A stretch of 64,000 nt of DNA from contig MWYY01000051.1 of assembly GCA_002050355.1 (NCBI GenBank), forward strand, positions 1 through 64,000, given 5' to 3'. Below the pieces are notes generated by a model. It saw only the letters and a program-made list of their open reading frames with translations. It ran no database searches and was not told the origin of the DNA. Within the stretch, counting starts at the first letter, position 1, and each line of letters begins with the position of its first letter. This document shows, piece after piece, positions 1 through 9,700 of the stretch. The position numbers and the translations under genes are program-made. The stretch comes from Acidobacteria bacterium 28-9 (GTDB lineage Bacteria > Acidobacteriota > Blastocatellia > Pyrinomonadales > Pyrinomonadaceae).

Positions 1-1
1 A

Positions 2-2920
2 TACAACAGCCAGCGCAGCGTTGCATACGGCGACGGCGTTTATCGCTCGGACGACGGCGGGCGCAGTTGGAAAAATATGGGTTTGAAAACCTCCGAACAT
101 ATCGGGCGAATCGCCATCGACCCGCGCGATTCAAACGTCGTTTTCGTCGCTGCGCAGGGTCCGCTGTGGTCGGCGGGCGGCGAACGCGGGCTTTACAAAA
201 CGACCGACGGCGGTAAATCTTGGAAACCGGTTATCACCGTTAGCGAAAACACGGGCGTAGCCGATGTCGTGATTGACCCGTCGAATCCTGACACAATGTA
301 TGCTGCTTCCTGGCAGCGTCGCCGACATTTTTACACACAGGTCAGCGGCGGTCCCGAAAGCGCTATTTATAAATCGACCGACGGCGGAAACACCTGGACG
401 AAAATGCGTTCAGGACTGCCGCCGGGCGATTTGGGACGTATCGGTTTGTCGATTTCTCCGGCGAATACTAACGTCGTTTATGCGACGGTTGAAGCCAGCG
501 GAATTTTGAGCGGCATTTTTCGCTCCGGTGACCACGGCGCGACGTGGGAACGGATGAGTTCAAATATTGCTTCGGGATTGTATTACGGGCAAATCATCGC
601 CGACCCGAAAAACGTCGACCGCGTTTATATTCCGAACGTCATTTTTCAAGTGTCCGACGACGGCGGGCGAACGCAGAAACCGCTCGGCGAAAAATTAAAG
701 CACGTCGATAATCACGCGATTTGGATTGACCCGAAAAACACGGATTATTATCTCGTCGGTTCGGACGGCGGCGTTTATGAAAGTTTCGACCGCGGCGCGA
801 ATTGGCATTTTAAAGCCAATTTGCCGGTCGCGCAGTTTTACGATGTAGCGGTTGACAACAACGCGCCGTTTTACAATATCTACGGCGGAACACAGGACAA
901 CAATTCTCTGGGCGGACCTTCGCGGACGCGCAACAATGCCGGAATCGTCAACGCCGATTGGTTTGTTACCAACGGCGGCGACGGTTTTCGTTCGGCGGTT
1001 GACCCGGAAGACGCAAACACGATTTACGCGGAAAGTCAGAACGGCGGACTTGTGCGTTTTGACAAACGCACCGGCGAGAATACGGACATTGCGCCGATTG
1101 AAGGCAAAGGTATTGAATCGCAGCGTTATAACTGGGATTCACCGTTTATCATCAGCCCGCACAATTCAAAACGGCTTTATTTTGCCGGACACAAACTTTA
1201 CCGAACCGATAATCGCGGCGACGACTGGAAAGTTCTCAGCGGCGATTTGACCCGCCGGCTCAACTGGAATTTGCTGCCCGTGATGGGCAAAATCCAGTCG
1301 CCCGATGCTGTCGGCAAAAATCAATCGACCGCGCTTTACGGCAACGCTTCGGCTATTTCCGAATCGCCGAAAAAAGAAGGCTTGATTTACATCGGCACGG
1401 ATGACGGACTAATTCAGGTAACGGAAAACGGCGGGCAGAGCTATCGCAAAAGCGACAAATTTCCGGGCATACCCGATATGAGCTATGTCAGCCGCGTCTG
1501 GGCTTCTCAACACGATGCCAATACCGTCTATGCGCTTTTCAACAATCATCAAAACGGCGATTTCAAACCGTATATTTTGAAAAGCGTGGACACGGGAAAA
1601 ACGTGGACTTCGATTGCAAATAATCTGCCCGCGCGCGGCTCGCTTTATGCGATTGCCGAAGACCACGTTAATCCGAATCTGCTTTTCGTGGGTACGGAAT
1701 TCGGCTTTTTCTTCTCTGTCGACGGCGGCGCGAAATGGATTCAGATGAAAGGCGGTTTGCCGACTATTGCCGTCCGCGACATCGCTGTTCAAAAACAAGC
1801 GAACGATTTAGTTTTGGCGACGTTCGGGCGCGGTTTTTACGTCATGGACGATTATTCGCCGCTTCGCCAGACCAGACGAGACACACTCGAACAAAACTCT
1901 ATACTCTTTCCCGTCAAAGACGCCTGGATGTATATTCGCTCGAACACCGTTTTTTCCGGCTTTCAAGGTTCGTCGTTTTACACGGCGCCTAATCCGCCAT
2001 ACGGCGCGACGTTTGTTTATTATTTGAAAGACGCGCCGAAAACGCTGAAACAAAAAAGACAGGAAGCCGAACGCGAAGCGGAAAAGAAAAACCAGCCGAT
2101 TCGCTACCCGTCGATTGAAGAACTGCGAGCCGAGACGGAAGAAGACGCGCCGGCGCTGCTCTTTACCGTCACGGATTCGGACGGACGAGTCGTGCGTCGC
2201 CTTAACGCGCCCGCGATGCAAGGCATTCAGCGCGTCGTCTGGGATATGCGCTATACACCGCCTGCGATTTCCGCTGCGCCGCCAAACATTCCGGCGGGCA
2301 TAACGCTTCCCGAAGGTTTTTCATTCGGTCCGCAAGGTCCGCTTGTTATGCCCGGCAAATACAGCATTTCGATGAGTATGCGCGTGGGCGGCGTGGTAAC
2401 ACCAATGCCCGGTTCGCAAAGTTTCAATGTTGTGGTCGAAGGCAGAGAAAAAATGACGGATGCCGAACGCGCCGAACTGATTGTGTTTCAACGGCAAGTT
2501 TCCGTCCTGCAGCGTTCGGTCGGCGGCGCGAACGAAGTAGCAACACAAACTAAAACGCGCATCGGATTTTTGAAACGCGCCGCAGCACAAGCTCCGGTTG
2601 CCAATCAGAAATTCATCGAGCAGGCACAAGCGTTTGACGACCAAATCAACGACATAATCAACGAACTTCGCGGCGGGCGCGAAAATTCCGAAACTCCGCC
2701 GCCTTCAATAAGCTCGCGGGTCAACTTTGCCGCCGACGCGATTCGACTTTCTTCCATCAAACCGACGCAGACGCAGATTGACCAATACAATCTCTCCGAC
2801 GCGGAATTTAGACCGCTTCTGGCGAGATTGAAAAATCTGGTTGAAAACGATTTGCCGAGATTTGAAAAAGCCTTGGAAGAAGCAGGCGCGCCGCTGACGC
2901 CCGGACGCTTGCCGCAATAG
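2..2920 (+). CDS. BNR/Asp-box beta-propeller protein of the sortilin (VPS10)-like 'glycosyl hydrolase' family, 5' partial
   Basis: The frame is open from the first bases of the window, so the true start and any signal peptide lie upstream; the ATG at 77 is internal. Asp-box motifs (S/T-x-D-x-G-x-x-W) recur through the first ~600 codons, for example SDDGGRSWKN, TTDGGKSWKP, STDGGNTWTK, SVDTGKTWTS and SVDGGAKWIQ. These mark the blades of a beta-propeller. The last ~300 residues are different: a Lys/Glu/Arg-rich stretch, a beta-rich domain around VWDMRY, then helices to the C-terminus. Such proteins are usually exported and are common in Acidobacteriota. Databases name them glycosyl hydrolase or VPS10 protein, but no catalytic activity can be inferred here. 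A hairpin terminator follows 11 bases after the stop. Family call is firm; function unknown. Confidence 0.85.
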   Translation, partial: YNSQRSVAYGDGVYRSDDGGRSWKNMGLKTSEHIGRIAIDPRDSNVVFVAAQGPLWSAGGERGLYKTTDGGKSWKPVITVSENTGVADVVIDPSNPDTMYAASWQRRRHFYTQVSGGPESAIYKSTDGGNTWTKMRSGLPPGDLGRIGLSISPANTNVVYATVEASGILSGIFRSGDHGATWERMSSNIASGLYYGQIIADPKNVDRVYIPNVIFQVSDDGGRTQKPLGEKLKHVDNHAIWIDPKNTDYYLVGSDGGVYESFDRGANWHFKANLPVAQFYDVAVDNNAPFYNIYGGTQDNNSLGGPSRTRNNAGIVNADWFVTNGGDGFRSAVDPEDANTIYAESQNGGLVRFDKRTGENTDIAPIEGKGIESQRYNWDSPFIISPHNSKRLYFAGHKLYRTDNRGDDWKVLSGDLTRRLNWNLLPVMGKIQSPDAVGKNQSTALYGNASAISESPKKEGLIYIGTDDGLIQVTENGGQSYRKSDKFPGIPDMSYVSRVWASQHDANTVYALFNNHQNGDFKPYILKSVDTGKTWTSIANNLPARGSLYAIAEDHVNPNLLFVGTEFGFFFSVDGGAKWIQMKGGLPTIAVRDIAVQKQANDLVLATFGRGFYVMDDYSPLRQTRRDTLEQNSILFPVKDAWMYIRSNTVFSGFQGSSFYTAPNPPYGATFVYYLKDAPKTLKQKRQEAEREAEKKNQPIRYPSIEELRAETEEDAPALLFTVTDSDGRVVRRLNAPAMQGIQRVVWDMRYTPPAISAAPPNIPAGITLPEGFSFGPQGPLVMPGKYSISMSMRVGGVVTPMPGSQSFNVVVEGREKMTDAERAELIVFQRQVSVLQRSVGGANEVATQTKTRIGFLKRAAAQAPVANQKFIEQAQAFDDQINDIINELRGGRENSETPPPSISSRVNFAADAIRLSSIKPTQTQIDQYNLSDAEFRPLLARLKNLVENDLPRFEKALEEAGAPLTPGRLPQ

Positions 2921-2931
2921 TATCAAAGAAG

Positions 2932-2971
2932 AGTCCGCCTGCAAAAATTACTTTCGCAAGCGGACTTTTTT
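2932..2971 (+). terminator. Rho-independent terminator after the BNR protein
   Basis: Inverted repeat AGTCCGC (2932-2938) and GCGGACT (2960-2966), followed by a T-run. It sits just after the stop codon at 2920 and before the convergent acyl-CoA dehydrogenase gene. Confidence 0.75.
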
Positions 2972-3015
2972 GTAAGTAAAATTAACTTTATTTACAAATA
3001 ATTTAGTCGAAAATC

Positions 3016-4197
3016 CTACTTCCCGCTCGTAATTAATTTGGCAATTGTTTGCAACTGCATATTTGTCGTGCCTTCGTAAATCGCGCCGATTTTTGAATCG
3101 CGCCAGAATTTCTCGACCGGATAATCTTTGACGTAACCGTAACCGCCGAAAAGCTCGATTGCTTTTGACGAAACTCGTTCCGCCACGCGCGACGAAAAAA
3201 CTTTTGCCATTGCCGCTTCTTTTAGAAAAGATTTACCGGCGTCTTTCAAACGTGCGGCATTATAAACCAATAAACGTGCGGCTTCTACGTCAATCGCCAT
3301 TTCCGCAAGCTGGAACTGAACGGCTTGGAAATCGGAGATTTTTTTGCCGAATTGCTCGCGCTCGTTTGTGTAATTTAACGCCGCTTCGAGCGCGCCCTGC
3401 GCGATGCCAATCATCTGCGCGCCGATGCCGATGCGTCCTTCGTTCAAGGTTTCAATCGAAACTTTGTAGCCGCGCCCGACTTCGCCTAAAACGTTTTCTT
3501 TCGGAACTTTGCAGCCGTCTAAAATCAATTCGGTCGTCGAAGAAGCGCGAATGCCGAGCTTGTCTTCTTTTTTGCCGACGGCGAAATTTTCAAAATCTTT
3601 TTCGACAATGAATGCAGTGATTCCTTTGTAACCGGCAGCGGCGTCAACGGTTGCAAAAACGATAAAAATTTCCGCTTCGTTGCCGTTCGTAATCCAAAGT
3701 TTTTGTCCGGATATTTCCCAGAAATCGCCTTTGTCAACTGCTTTTGTTTTCAAAGCAAAAGCGTCCGAACCGCTTCCGGCTTCTGACAAAGCATAAGCGC
3801 CGACTTTCCGTTCAGCCATTTGCGGCAGATATTTCAACTTTTGCGCGTCGGTTGCCCAGCGAATTATCGCATTTGTAACCAATGTGTTTTGCACGTCAAC
3901 GAAAACCGATGTCGAAGCGTCAACGCGGGCAAGTTCTTCAATCGCCAGAATTGCATTAAAAAAGCTCGAACCCGCGCCGCCGTATTCTTCCGGCGTTTCG
4001 ATTGCCATCAAACCTAATTCAAAGCATTGTTTGATTAAATCCGCATCCAGATGCGCGTTGTGTTCCATCTGCTCGACGCGCGGGCGCACTTCGCCTTCGG
4101 CAAATTCTCTGACCGACGAGCGGAAAAGTTCTTCTTCTTCCGAGAGCGTAGTTAAAGCATTGTGCGAGAAATCGTGTTCTAAAGCTGCTGCATTCAT
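3016..4197 (-). CDS. acyl-CoA dehydrogenase (short-chain/butyryl type)
   Basis: FAD-dependent enzyme that makes the alpha-beta double bond in acyl-CoA in fatty-acid or amino-acid breakdown and passes electrons to ETF. The 393-aa length is usual. Family marks are EYGGAGSSF near residue 75, the FAD/substrate segment YALSEAGSGSDA, LWITNG, the DGCKVPKENVLGEVGRGYK loop, LNEGRIGIGAQ, and the C-terminal catalytic-Glu motif IYEGTTNMQ. I chose the ATG at 4197 because AAAGGAAT lies just upstream; a longer frame to 4326 would add 43 residues of low-complexity sequence that mirrors the repeat in the divergent gene. Chain length preference cannot be read from sequence. It stands alone, divergent from the flippase-like gene. 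Confidence 0.92.
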   Translation of the reverse strand: MNAAALEHDFSHNALTTLSEEEELFRSSVREFAEGEVRPRVEQMEHNAHLDADLIKQCFELGLMAIETPEEYGGAGSSFFNAILAIEELARVDASTSVFVDVQNTLVTNAIIRWATDAQKLKYLPQMAERKVGAYALSEAGSGSDAFALKTKAVDKGDFWEISGQKLWITNGNEAEIFIVFATVDAAAGYKGITAFIVEKDFENFAVGKKEDKLGIRASSTTELILDGCKVPKENVLGEVGRGYKVSIETLNEGRIGIGAQMIGIAQGALEAALNYTNEREQFGKKISDFQAVQFQLAEMAIDVEAARLLVYNAARLKDAGKSFLKEAAMAKVFSSRVAERVSSKAIELFGGYGYVKDYPVEKFWRDSKIGAIYEGTTNMQLQTIAKLITSGK

Positions 4198-4280
4198 AAT
4201 AAATTCCTTTGATTTTTTGTCTTTAAAAAATAAATGAACTAACATCTTAAACAAGGCGCGCGGCAAAAGGCAAAGAAGAA

Positions 4281-5351
4281 GTGAATTCAGAAACCGAAAT
4301 TGAAAATTCCAAATCCCCGATTCCAAACTCCAAAGAAAAAAATCTCGCTCGGCTAAAAATCGTCGCCGTTATTTTTACGATTTTAGGCGCTGCGCTGTTT
4401 GCTTATTTTATATATTCAGTCGGCTGGCGCGATATTCTGCGCGGCGTCAGCCGAATCGGTTTCGGCGGATTTCTTTTTATCCAATTTCTTTATTTACTGC
4501 GTATTGCCGCACGCGCGACCGCCTGGAAACTTTCCGTCTCCGAGCCTTATAAATTAAATGTGCGCGACACTCTGCCTGCCGTAATTATCGGCGAAGCCTT
4601 GAGCAGTTTGATTCCTCTGGGGGTTCTCGTCAGCGGCACCGCAAAAGCTGTTGCGGTGAAAAAGCGCGTTCCGTTCGTTGTCGGTTTGTCTTCGGTTGCA
4701 ACTGAAAATCTTTTTTATTCTTTAGCGACGGGACTTTTTATCTGCCTGGGGGCGTTTGCTTTTTTGCGGAGTTTTGAATTGGCTGATGGTTGGATTTGGA
4801 CGATTGACACGCTCATTGCAATTATAATTCTTCTGATAGTTGTCGGCATTGCGATGATCGTGCGCCAATGGCACTGGGCAAGCAACTTGTGCCATTGGTT
4901 TTATAACCGACACATCGGAAGGAGATTTCTTGAAAGCGGACGTGCTCAGGTGCGGCAGTTTGAAAATCTCATTTATGGATTTTACCGCCAATATCCGCGC
5001 CGATTCGCACCGATAATTTTACTTCAAGCGGCGTATCATTTTATCGGAGTGTGCGAAGTCTGGTTTATTTTGAGCCGCATCAGCGCCTCTGCCGCAAACT
5101 TCTACACTGCATTTTTGCTCGAATCAATCAGCCGCATTATCACCATTGTTTTCAAATTGATTCCGTTTCTCGTCGGCGTTGACGAAGCCGGAGCGCAATT
5201 CGTCTCCGAAACGATGGCTTTAGGCGCGGGCGTCGGCATAACTGTGGCGATTATCAGAAAGGGAAGAATTCTTTTTTGGACATCAATCGGGCTGATTTTT
5301 ATTCTCAAACGCGAGCTTTCGTTATCAGAAATTACAAAACCGTTAGAGTAA
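4281..5351 (+). CDS. flippase-like integral membrane protein (UPF0104 / lysylphosphatidylglycerol synthase TM family)
   Basis: About eight hydrophobic segments between residues ~28 and 345 and the family landmarks VIIGEALSSLIPLGVLVSGTA (near residue 95) and a conserved E-A-G in FLVGVDEAGAQFV near residue 295 mark this as a flippase-like domain protein (PF03706/TIGR00374 type). Such proteins move lipid-linked molecules or form the membrane half of MprF; there is no soluble synthase domain here. The start is GTG at 4281 after AAGAAGAA. The first ~18 residues (SETEIENSKSPIPNSK) are encoded by a period-7 repeat and are unlikely to be functional. The stop codon overlaps another period-7 repeat. 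Substrate unknown. Confidence 0.75.
   Translation: MNSETEIENSKSPIPNSKEKNLARLKIVAVIFTILGAALFAYFIYSVGWRDILRGVSRIGFGGFLFIQFLYLLRIAARATAWKLSVSEPYKLNVRDTLPAVIIGEALSSLIPLGVLVSGTAKAVAVKKRVPFVVGLSSVATENLFYSLATGLFICLGAFAFLRSFELADGWIWTIDTLIAIIILLIVVGIAMIVRQWHWASNLCHWFYNRHIGRRFLESGRAQVRQFENLIYGFYRQYPRRFAPIILLQAAYHFIGVCEVWFILSRISASAANFYTAFLLESISRIITIVFKLIPFLVGVDEAGAQFVSETMALGAGVGITVAIIRKGRILFWTSIGLIFILKRELSLSEITKPLE
4284..4336 (+). repeat. period-7 degenerate repeat inside the 5' end of the flippase gene
   Basis: The bases read as imperfect 7-mers such as CCAAATC, CCCGATT, CCAAACT, CCAAAGA. They are translated as the N-terminal tail of the flippase-like protein. No inverted partner is seen. Confidence 0.6.
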
Positions 5352-5480
5352 AAGTAAAAAGGCGAAAGTAAAAACATTGGGACAAAACCACTTAAAAATT
5401 GATTGTTCAAAAAATAATGTACGGTTTCGGCAACTTACCTTTATTTTCGCCTTTTACTTTTTTACTTTCACCTTTTTACT
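5348..5480. repeat. period-7 hairpin repeat between flippase gene and ribH
   Basis: The left arm (5348-5375) reads GTAAAAG, TAAAAAG, GCGAAAG, TAAAAAC and begins in the stop codon of the flippase gene. The right arm (5444-5480) is its approximate complement with CTTTTAC, TTTCACC and TTTTTAC units. It can fold into a long imperfect stem. Confidence 0.75.
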
Positions 5481-5493
5481 GGTAATCTTTCAC

Positions 5494-5523
5494 TTGTCAA
5501 TAGCGTTTGCCGTTTTCTATACT
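5494..5523 (+). promoter_or_regulatory. sigma-70-type promoter for ribH-nusB
   Basis: TTGTCA (5494-5499), 18-bp spacer, TATACT (5518-5523), lying 35 bases before the ribH start and just before its ribosome-binding site GAAGGAG at 5544-5550. Confidence 0.6.
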
Positions 5524-5557
5524 AAACTATCGGCGCGCCATTTGAAGGAGAAAAATT

Positions 5558-6073
5558 TTGCAGCCAAAAGTTCATCAAGGAATGCTTTCCGCCGTCGGCT
5601 TTCGATTTGCGATTGTCGCTTCGCGCTGGAACGATTTTCTGACCGCGAAGCTGACCGAAGGCGCGCTTGACGCGCTCGCCCGTCTCGGCGCGGAGGAAAA
5701 ATCCGTTGAAATTTATAAAGTCCCGGGTTCGTTCGAACTATCTCTGACGGCGCAAAAAGTCGCGCAAAGCGGAAAATTCGATGCAGTTATCTGCATCGGA
5801 ACAATCATTCGCGGCGATACTCCGCATTTCGATTATGTCGCGGGCGAAGCAACCAAAGGCATCGCGCAGGCGGCAATGAACACGGGTGTTCCGGTTTTAT
5901 ACGGTATCGTAACCGCCGACACGCTCGAACAGGCAATCAATCGCGCGGGCGTCAAATCCGGCAATAAAGGCTTTGACGCTGCGATGTCGGCAGTCGAACT
6001 CGTTAATTTGTATAAAACAATGGACGGCGGCGAAACAATCGGGAAGGAAAAAGTTTTCCCGCACGTCGTTTGA
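5558..6073 (+). CDS. ribH: 6,7-dimethyl-8-ribityllumazine synthase
   Basis: Penultimate enzyme of riboflavin synthesis: condenses 5-amino-6-ribitylaminouracil with 3,4-dihydroxy-2-butanone 4-phosphate. Diagnostic segments are FAIVASRWNDF (residues ~16-26), VPGSFEL, the GTIIRGDTPHFDYV loop that carries the catalytic His, and TGVPVLYGIVTADTLEQA with the basic residues binding phosphate. The length of 171 aa is slightly long because of a C-terminal tail. The start is TTG at 5558, supported by GAAGGAG seven bases upstream. nusB follows after 20 bases, a common ribH-nusB pairing, so they are probably co-transcribed. No other riboflavin genes are in the window and no FMN riboswitch is evident upstream. 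Confidence 0.95.
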   Translation: MQPKVHQGMLSAVGFRFAIVASRWNDFLTAKLTEGALDALARLGAEEKSVEIYKVPGSFELSLTAQKVAQSGKFDAVICIGTIIRGDTPHFDYVAGEATKGIAQAAMNTGVPVLYGIVTADTLEQAINRAGVKSGNKGFDAAMSAVELVNLYKTMDGGETIGKEKVFPHVV

Positions 6074-6093
6074 AAAGTTAGAAGCAAGGATTT

Positions 6094-6594
6094 ATGGGAA
6101 CACGGCGTAAAGCACGTGAATGCGCTTTGCAGATGTTATTTGCGGCGGATGTCGCTAAAAACTCTGACGACCGTTTGGCGCGCACTTATTGGGATAATCT
6201 CGGCGAGTCGAGTCTTCCAGACGACGACGCAACGCGCGCTTTTGCCGATAATTTGACGCTAGGCACGCTGCGCGAAATCCAAACGATTGACGAGCGAATC
6301 CGCACGCGCGCCGAACACTGGCGCATCGAGCGAATGGCAATCGTCGACCGAAACGTTCTTCGCCTTGCCGTTTTTGAATTTCTTTTTACTGAAACGCCGC
6401 ACACGGTCATTATCAACGAAGCCTTAGAAATCACGCGCCGTTTTTCCACCTTTGAAGCCACGCAGTTTATCAACGGCATTCTCGACGCTATCAAACACGA
6501 TTTAGAAAAAAGCCTCACGCCAAAACCGGACGTAAAACAGGAAGAAAATCCTAAAGAAAATTCTAACGAACAAACCCGCGCCTCTTCGCTCTAA
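6094..6594 (+). CDS. nusB: transcription antitermination factor NusB
   Basis: Small all-helical RNA-binding protein that joins NusE (S10) in the complex preventing premature termination in rRNA operons. The start MGTRRKARECALQMLFAAD is the typical NusB N-terminus, and RNVLRLAVFEFLF with INEALEITRRFSTFEATQFINGILD is the conserved second half. The body ends near residue 145 and is followed by a charged, low-complexity tail rich in Lys, Glu and Asn. It lies 20 bases after ribH and is probably in the same transcript. Confidence 0.95.
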   Translation: MGTRRKARECALQMLFAADVAKNSDDRLARTYWDNLGESSLPDDDATRAFADNLTLGTLREIQTIDERIRTRAEHWRIERMAIVDRNVLRLAVFEFLFTETPHTVIINEALEITRRFSTFEATQFINGILDAIKHDLEKSLTPKPDVKQEENPKENSNEQTRASSL

Positions 6595-6761
6595 CTTTTT
6601 CAGCTCCGACAAACAATCCGCAACACGATTTTCATAATCTCAAGTCTCAAAAATCTCTCGTCCGTCGCTTCTTTTTTTATATGCCGTTTGCTTATATTTT
6701 AGATATTTTTGCGTTAAAATCATTTTTACGCCGAAAGTTTCTCTAAAAGAGGTAAAACAAA

Positions 6762-9700
6762 GTGAGTGAAAAAGTTATGAATCCGTCCGAATACATTGCT
6801 GAAAATTTTGGCGATAACGCCGGTTATGTCGAAGGCTTATTGAGTCGCTTTCAATCAGATCCGAACTTGGTTGACGAATCCTGGCGCGTGTTTTTCGGTG
6901 ATTTACTGAACGGAAACGCGCCGCAAACCGAACAAGGCAACGGACAAACCGCGCCGACAAAAATGCAAACAAAAGATGTTTCAGCCGACAAAACAAACGG
7001 CGCGACAAAACCTGAAACCGCAGCAACGGCACAAAATGTAGCAACACAAACTTCCGCGACCGCGAAAAAACCGGAAACCGTCACTGCTGTTTCTGCCAGT
7101 GTCGGCGCGGAAACGCAGGTAAAACCGATTGTCGGCGCGTCGAAAAAGATTGTCGAAAATATGGAGGAGAGTTTGACTGTTCCGACAGCGACAAGCGTCC
7201 GCAATGTTCCCGTTAAAGTTCTCGAAGAAAACCGGCGCGTTGTTAACGAACATTTGCAAGAGCAGGGGCGCGGCAAAGTTTCATTCACACATCTGATTGC
7301 CTGGGCGATTATCAAAGCTCTAAAAAATTATCCGCAGCTTAATAACGGTTACGGATTTGTTGCCGGCAAACCGTCGCGTCTGGAAAACGAAAGTGTCAAT
7401 TTAGGAATCGCCATCGACATAGAGAAGAAAGACGGTTCACGCAATCTTCTTGTGCCGAATATAAAAGGCGCAAATAAAATGAATTTCGCCGAGTTTCTAG
7501 CCGCTTATAACGAAATTGTAAAACGTTCGCGCGAAGGAAAATTGGAAATCAACGATTTTCAAGGCACGACGATTTCGCTTACCAATCCGGGAACACTCGG
7601 AACGGTTTCGTCAAATCCGCGCTTGATGTCCGGTCAAAGCGCGATTATTGCCACCGGCGCAATCGAATATCCGGCAGAATATCAGGCGATGACTGACGGC
7701 GCGCTCTCGCAAATCGGTATCAGCAAAACGGTTACCTTGACTTCGACCTACGACCACCGTGTTATACAAGGCGCAGAAAGCGGTTTGTTTTTAGCGAAAA
7801 TTCACGAATTCCTGGTTGGCAAACACGAATTTTACGACGAGATTTTCGCCGATTTAGAAATCAGTTACTCGCCGCTTCGCTGGGCGCAGGATTATAATCC
7901 GTCGCTATTTGGCAGCGATCATCTGCGTGAGCAAACCGTAAAGCAAGCGAAAGTTTTGGAATTGATAAACGCATACCGCACACGCGGGCATCTTCTCGCC
8001 GACATTGACCCGCTCAATATGACATCGCATCACGCCACCGAATTGGATTTAGAAAATTACGGCTTGACGATTTGGGATTTAGACCGCGAATTTATCACCG
8101 GCGGTCTGCATGGCAAAGAAGTTTCAACTCTGCGCGAAATTCTATGGGTTATGCGCCGCGCTTACTGCGGAAAAGTCGGCATCGAATATCGCCATATTCA
8201 GAGCAAAGAAGAAAAAACCTGGCTGCGCGAGCAAATTCGTCAGCAATTTGTCGACCCCGAACCGCTCAGCATTGAGACGCAAAAACAACTGCTGCAAAAA
8301 CTCATCGAAGCCGAGCAGTTTGAGCAATTTCTACACAAAAAGTATTTGGGACAAAAACGCTTTTCACTCGAAGGCACGGAAACTGTCATACCGCTTCTCG
8401 ACCAGCTTATCGAAGAAGGTGCGGCGCGTGGAGTCGAAGAAGTTTTTATGGGAATGGCGCATCGCGGGCGGTTAAATGTTTTGTCAAATATTGTCGGCGA
8501 CGCTGCGAAAGGCGATATGGCGGAGCGCATTTTCACAGTCTTTGAAGGCACTTCACATCCGAGCTTTCCGGCGGACGAAGGCGACGTAAAATATCATCAA
8601 GGCGCAATCGGCAGCCGTAAAACGAAAAACGGTAACGATGTAAAGATTAATCTTTCGTGCAATCCGTCGCATCTCGAATTCGTTGACGCGGTCGTCGAAG
8701 GCATGGCGCGCGCGCGTCAAGACGAGCTTTTAGAAGGTAAAAGCGATTCGCGCGAAGCCGTCAATGACCGCGTTCTGCCTGTTCTGCTGCACGGCGACGC
8801 CGCTTTTGCCGGACAGGGAATCGTGATGGAAACTTTACAGCTTGCAAGTCTGCGCGGTTACCTAACCGGCGGCACGATTCACATTGTCATCAACAACCAA
8901 ATCGGTTTTACGACGGCGCCCGAAGCCTCGCGTTCTTCGATTTATTCGACCGACGCGGCGCAAATAACGCAGATTCCGATTTTTCACATCAATGGTGATT
9001 CGCCCGAAACGGCTTTAAGAGTCGTTAAAATTGCGCTTGATTACCGGCAGGAATTTAACAAAGACGTCGCTTTAGATTTAGTCGGTTTCCGCCGTCTCGG
9101 ACACAACGAAGGCGACGAGCCGAGCTACACGCAGCCGCTGATGTATGCGCGCGTCAAAGCTCATCCGGGCGTTCGCGCTCTTTACGCGCAGAAACTCGTC
9201 GCTGACAAAATAATTTCTGAAGACGAGCTAAAACAAATGACCGATGCGGTTGTGGGGAAATACGAAGAAATCTTAAACCGCGCCAAACAGATTGCGACCG
9301 ACAAACCAAAAAGAGACGCGCTTCCCGGGCAAATCGAAGATGAAGATGGCTCGGCGGTTTTGACAACGGCAATCGGACGCCAAACTCTGCAAAAAGTTTC
9401 GGAAAAAATCTCGCTCGTACCCGACAATTTTCATATCAACCCGAAAATGGTCGGACAGCTTGCCCGACGAGCAAAAATGGGAACAGGCGAAGCGCCAATG
9501 GATTGGGGATTTGCCGAAGCGATTGCATTCGGTTCGTTGGTTTTGGAAGGAATTGATGTTCGCTTGAGCGGTCAAGACAGCGGGCGCGGAACTTTTTCGC
9601 ATCGCCACGCGCTGATGTATGACATCCAAAACGGCGCAGCCTGGTGTCCGCTCGCCGAACTGAAATCAACGGAAAAACCGGCGCAATTTGAAGTATTCGA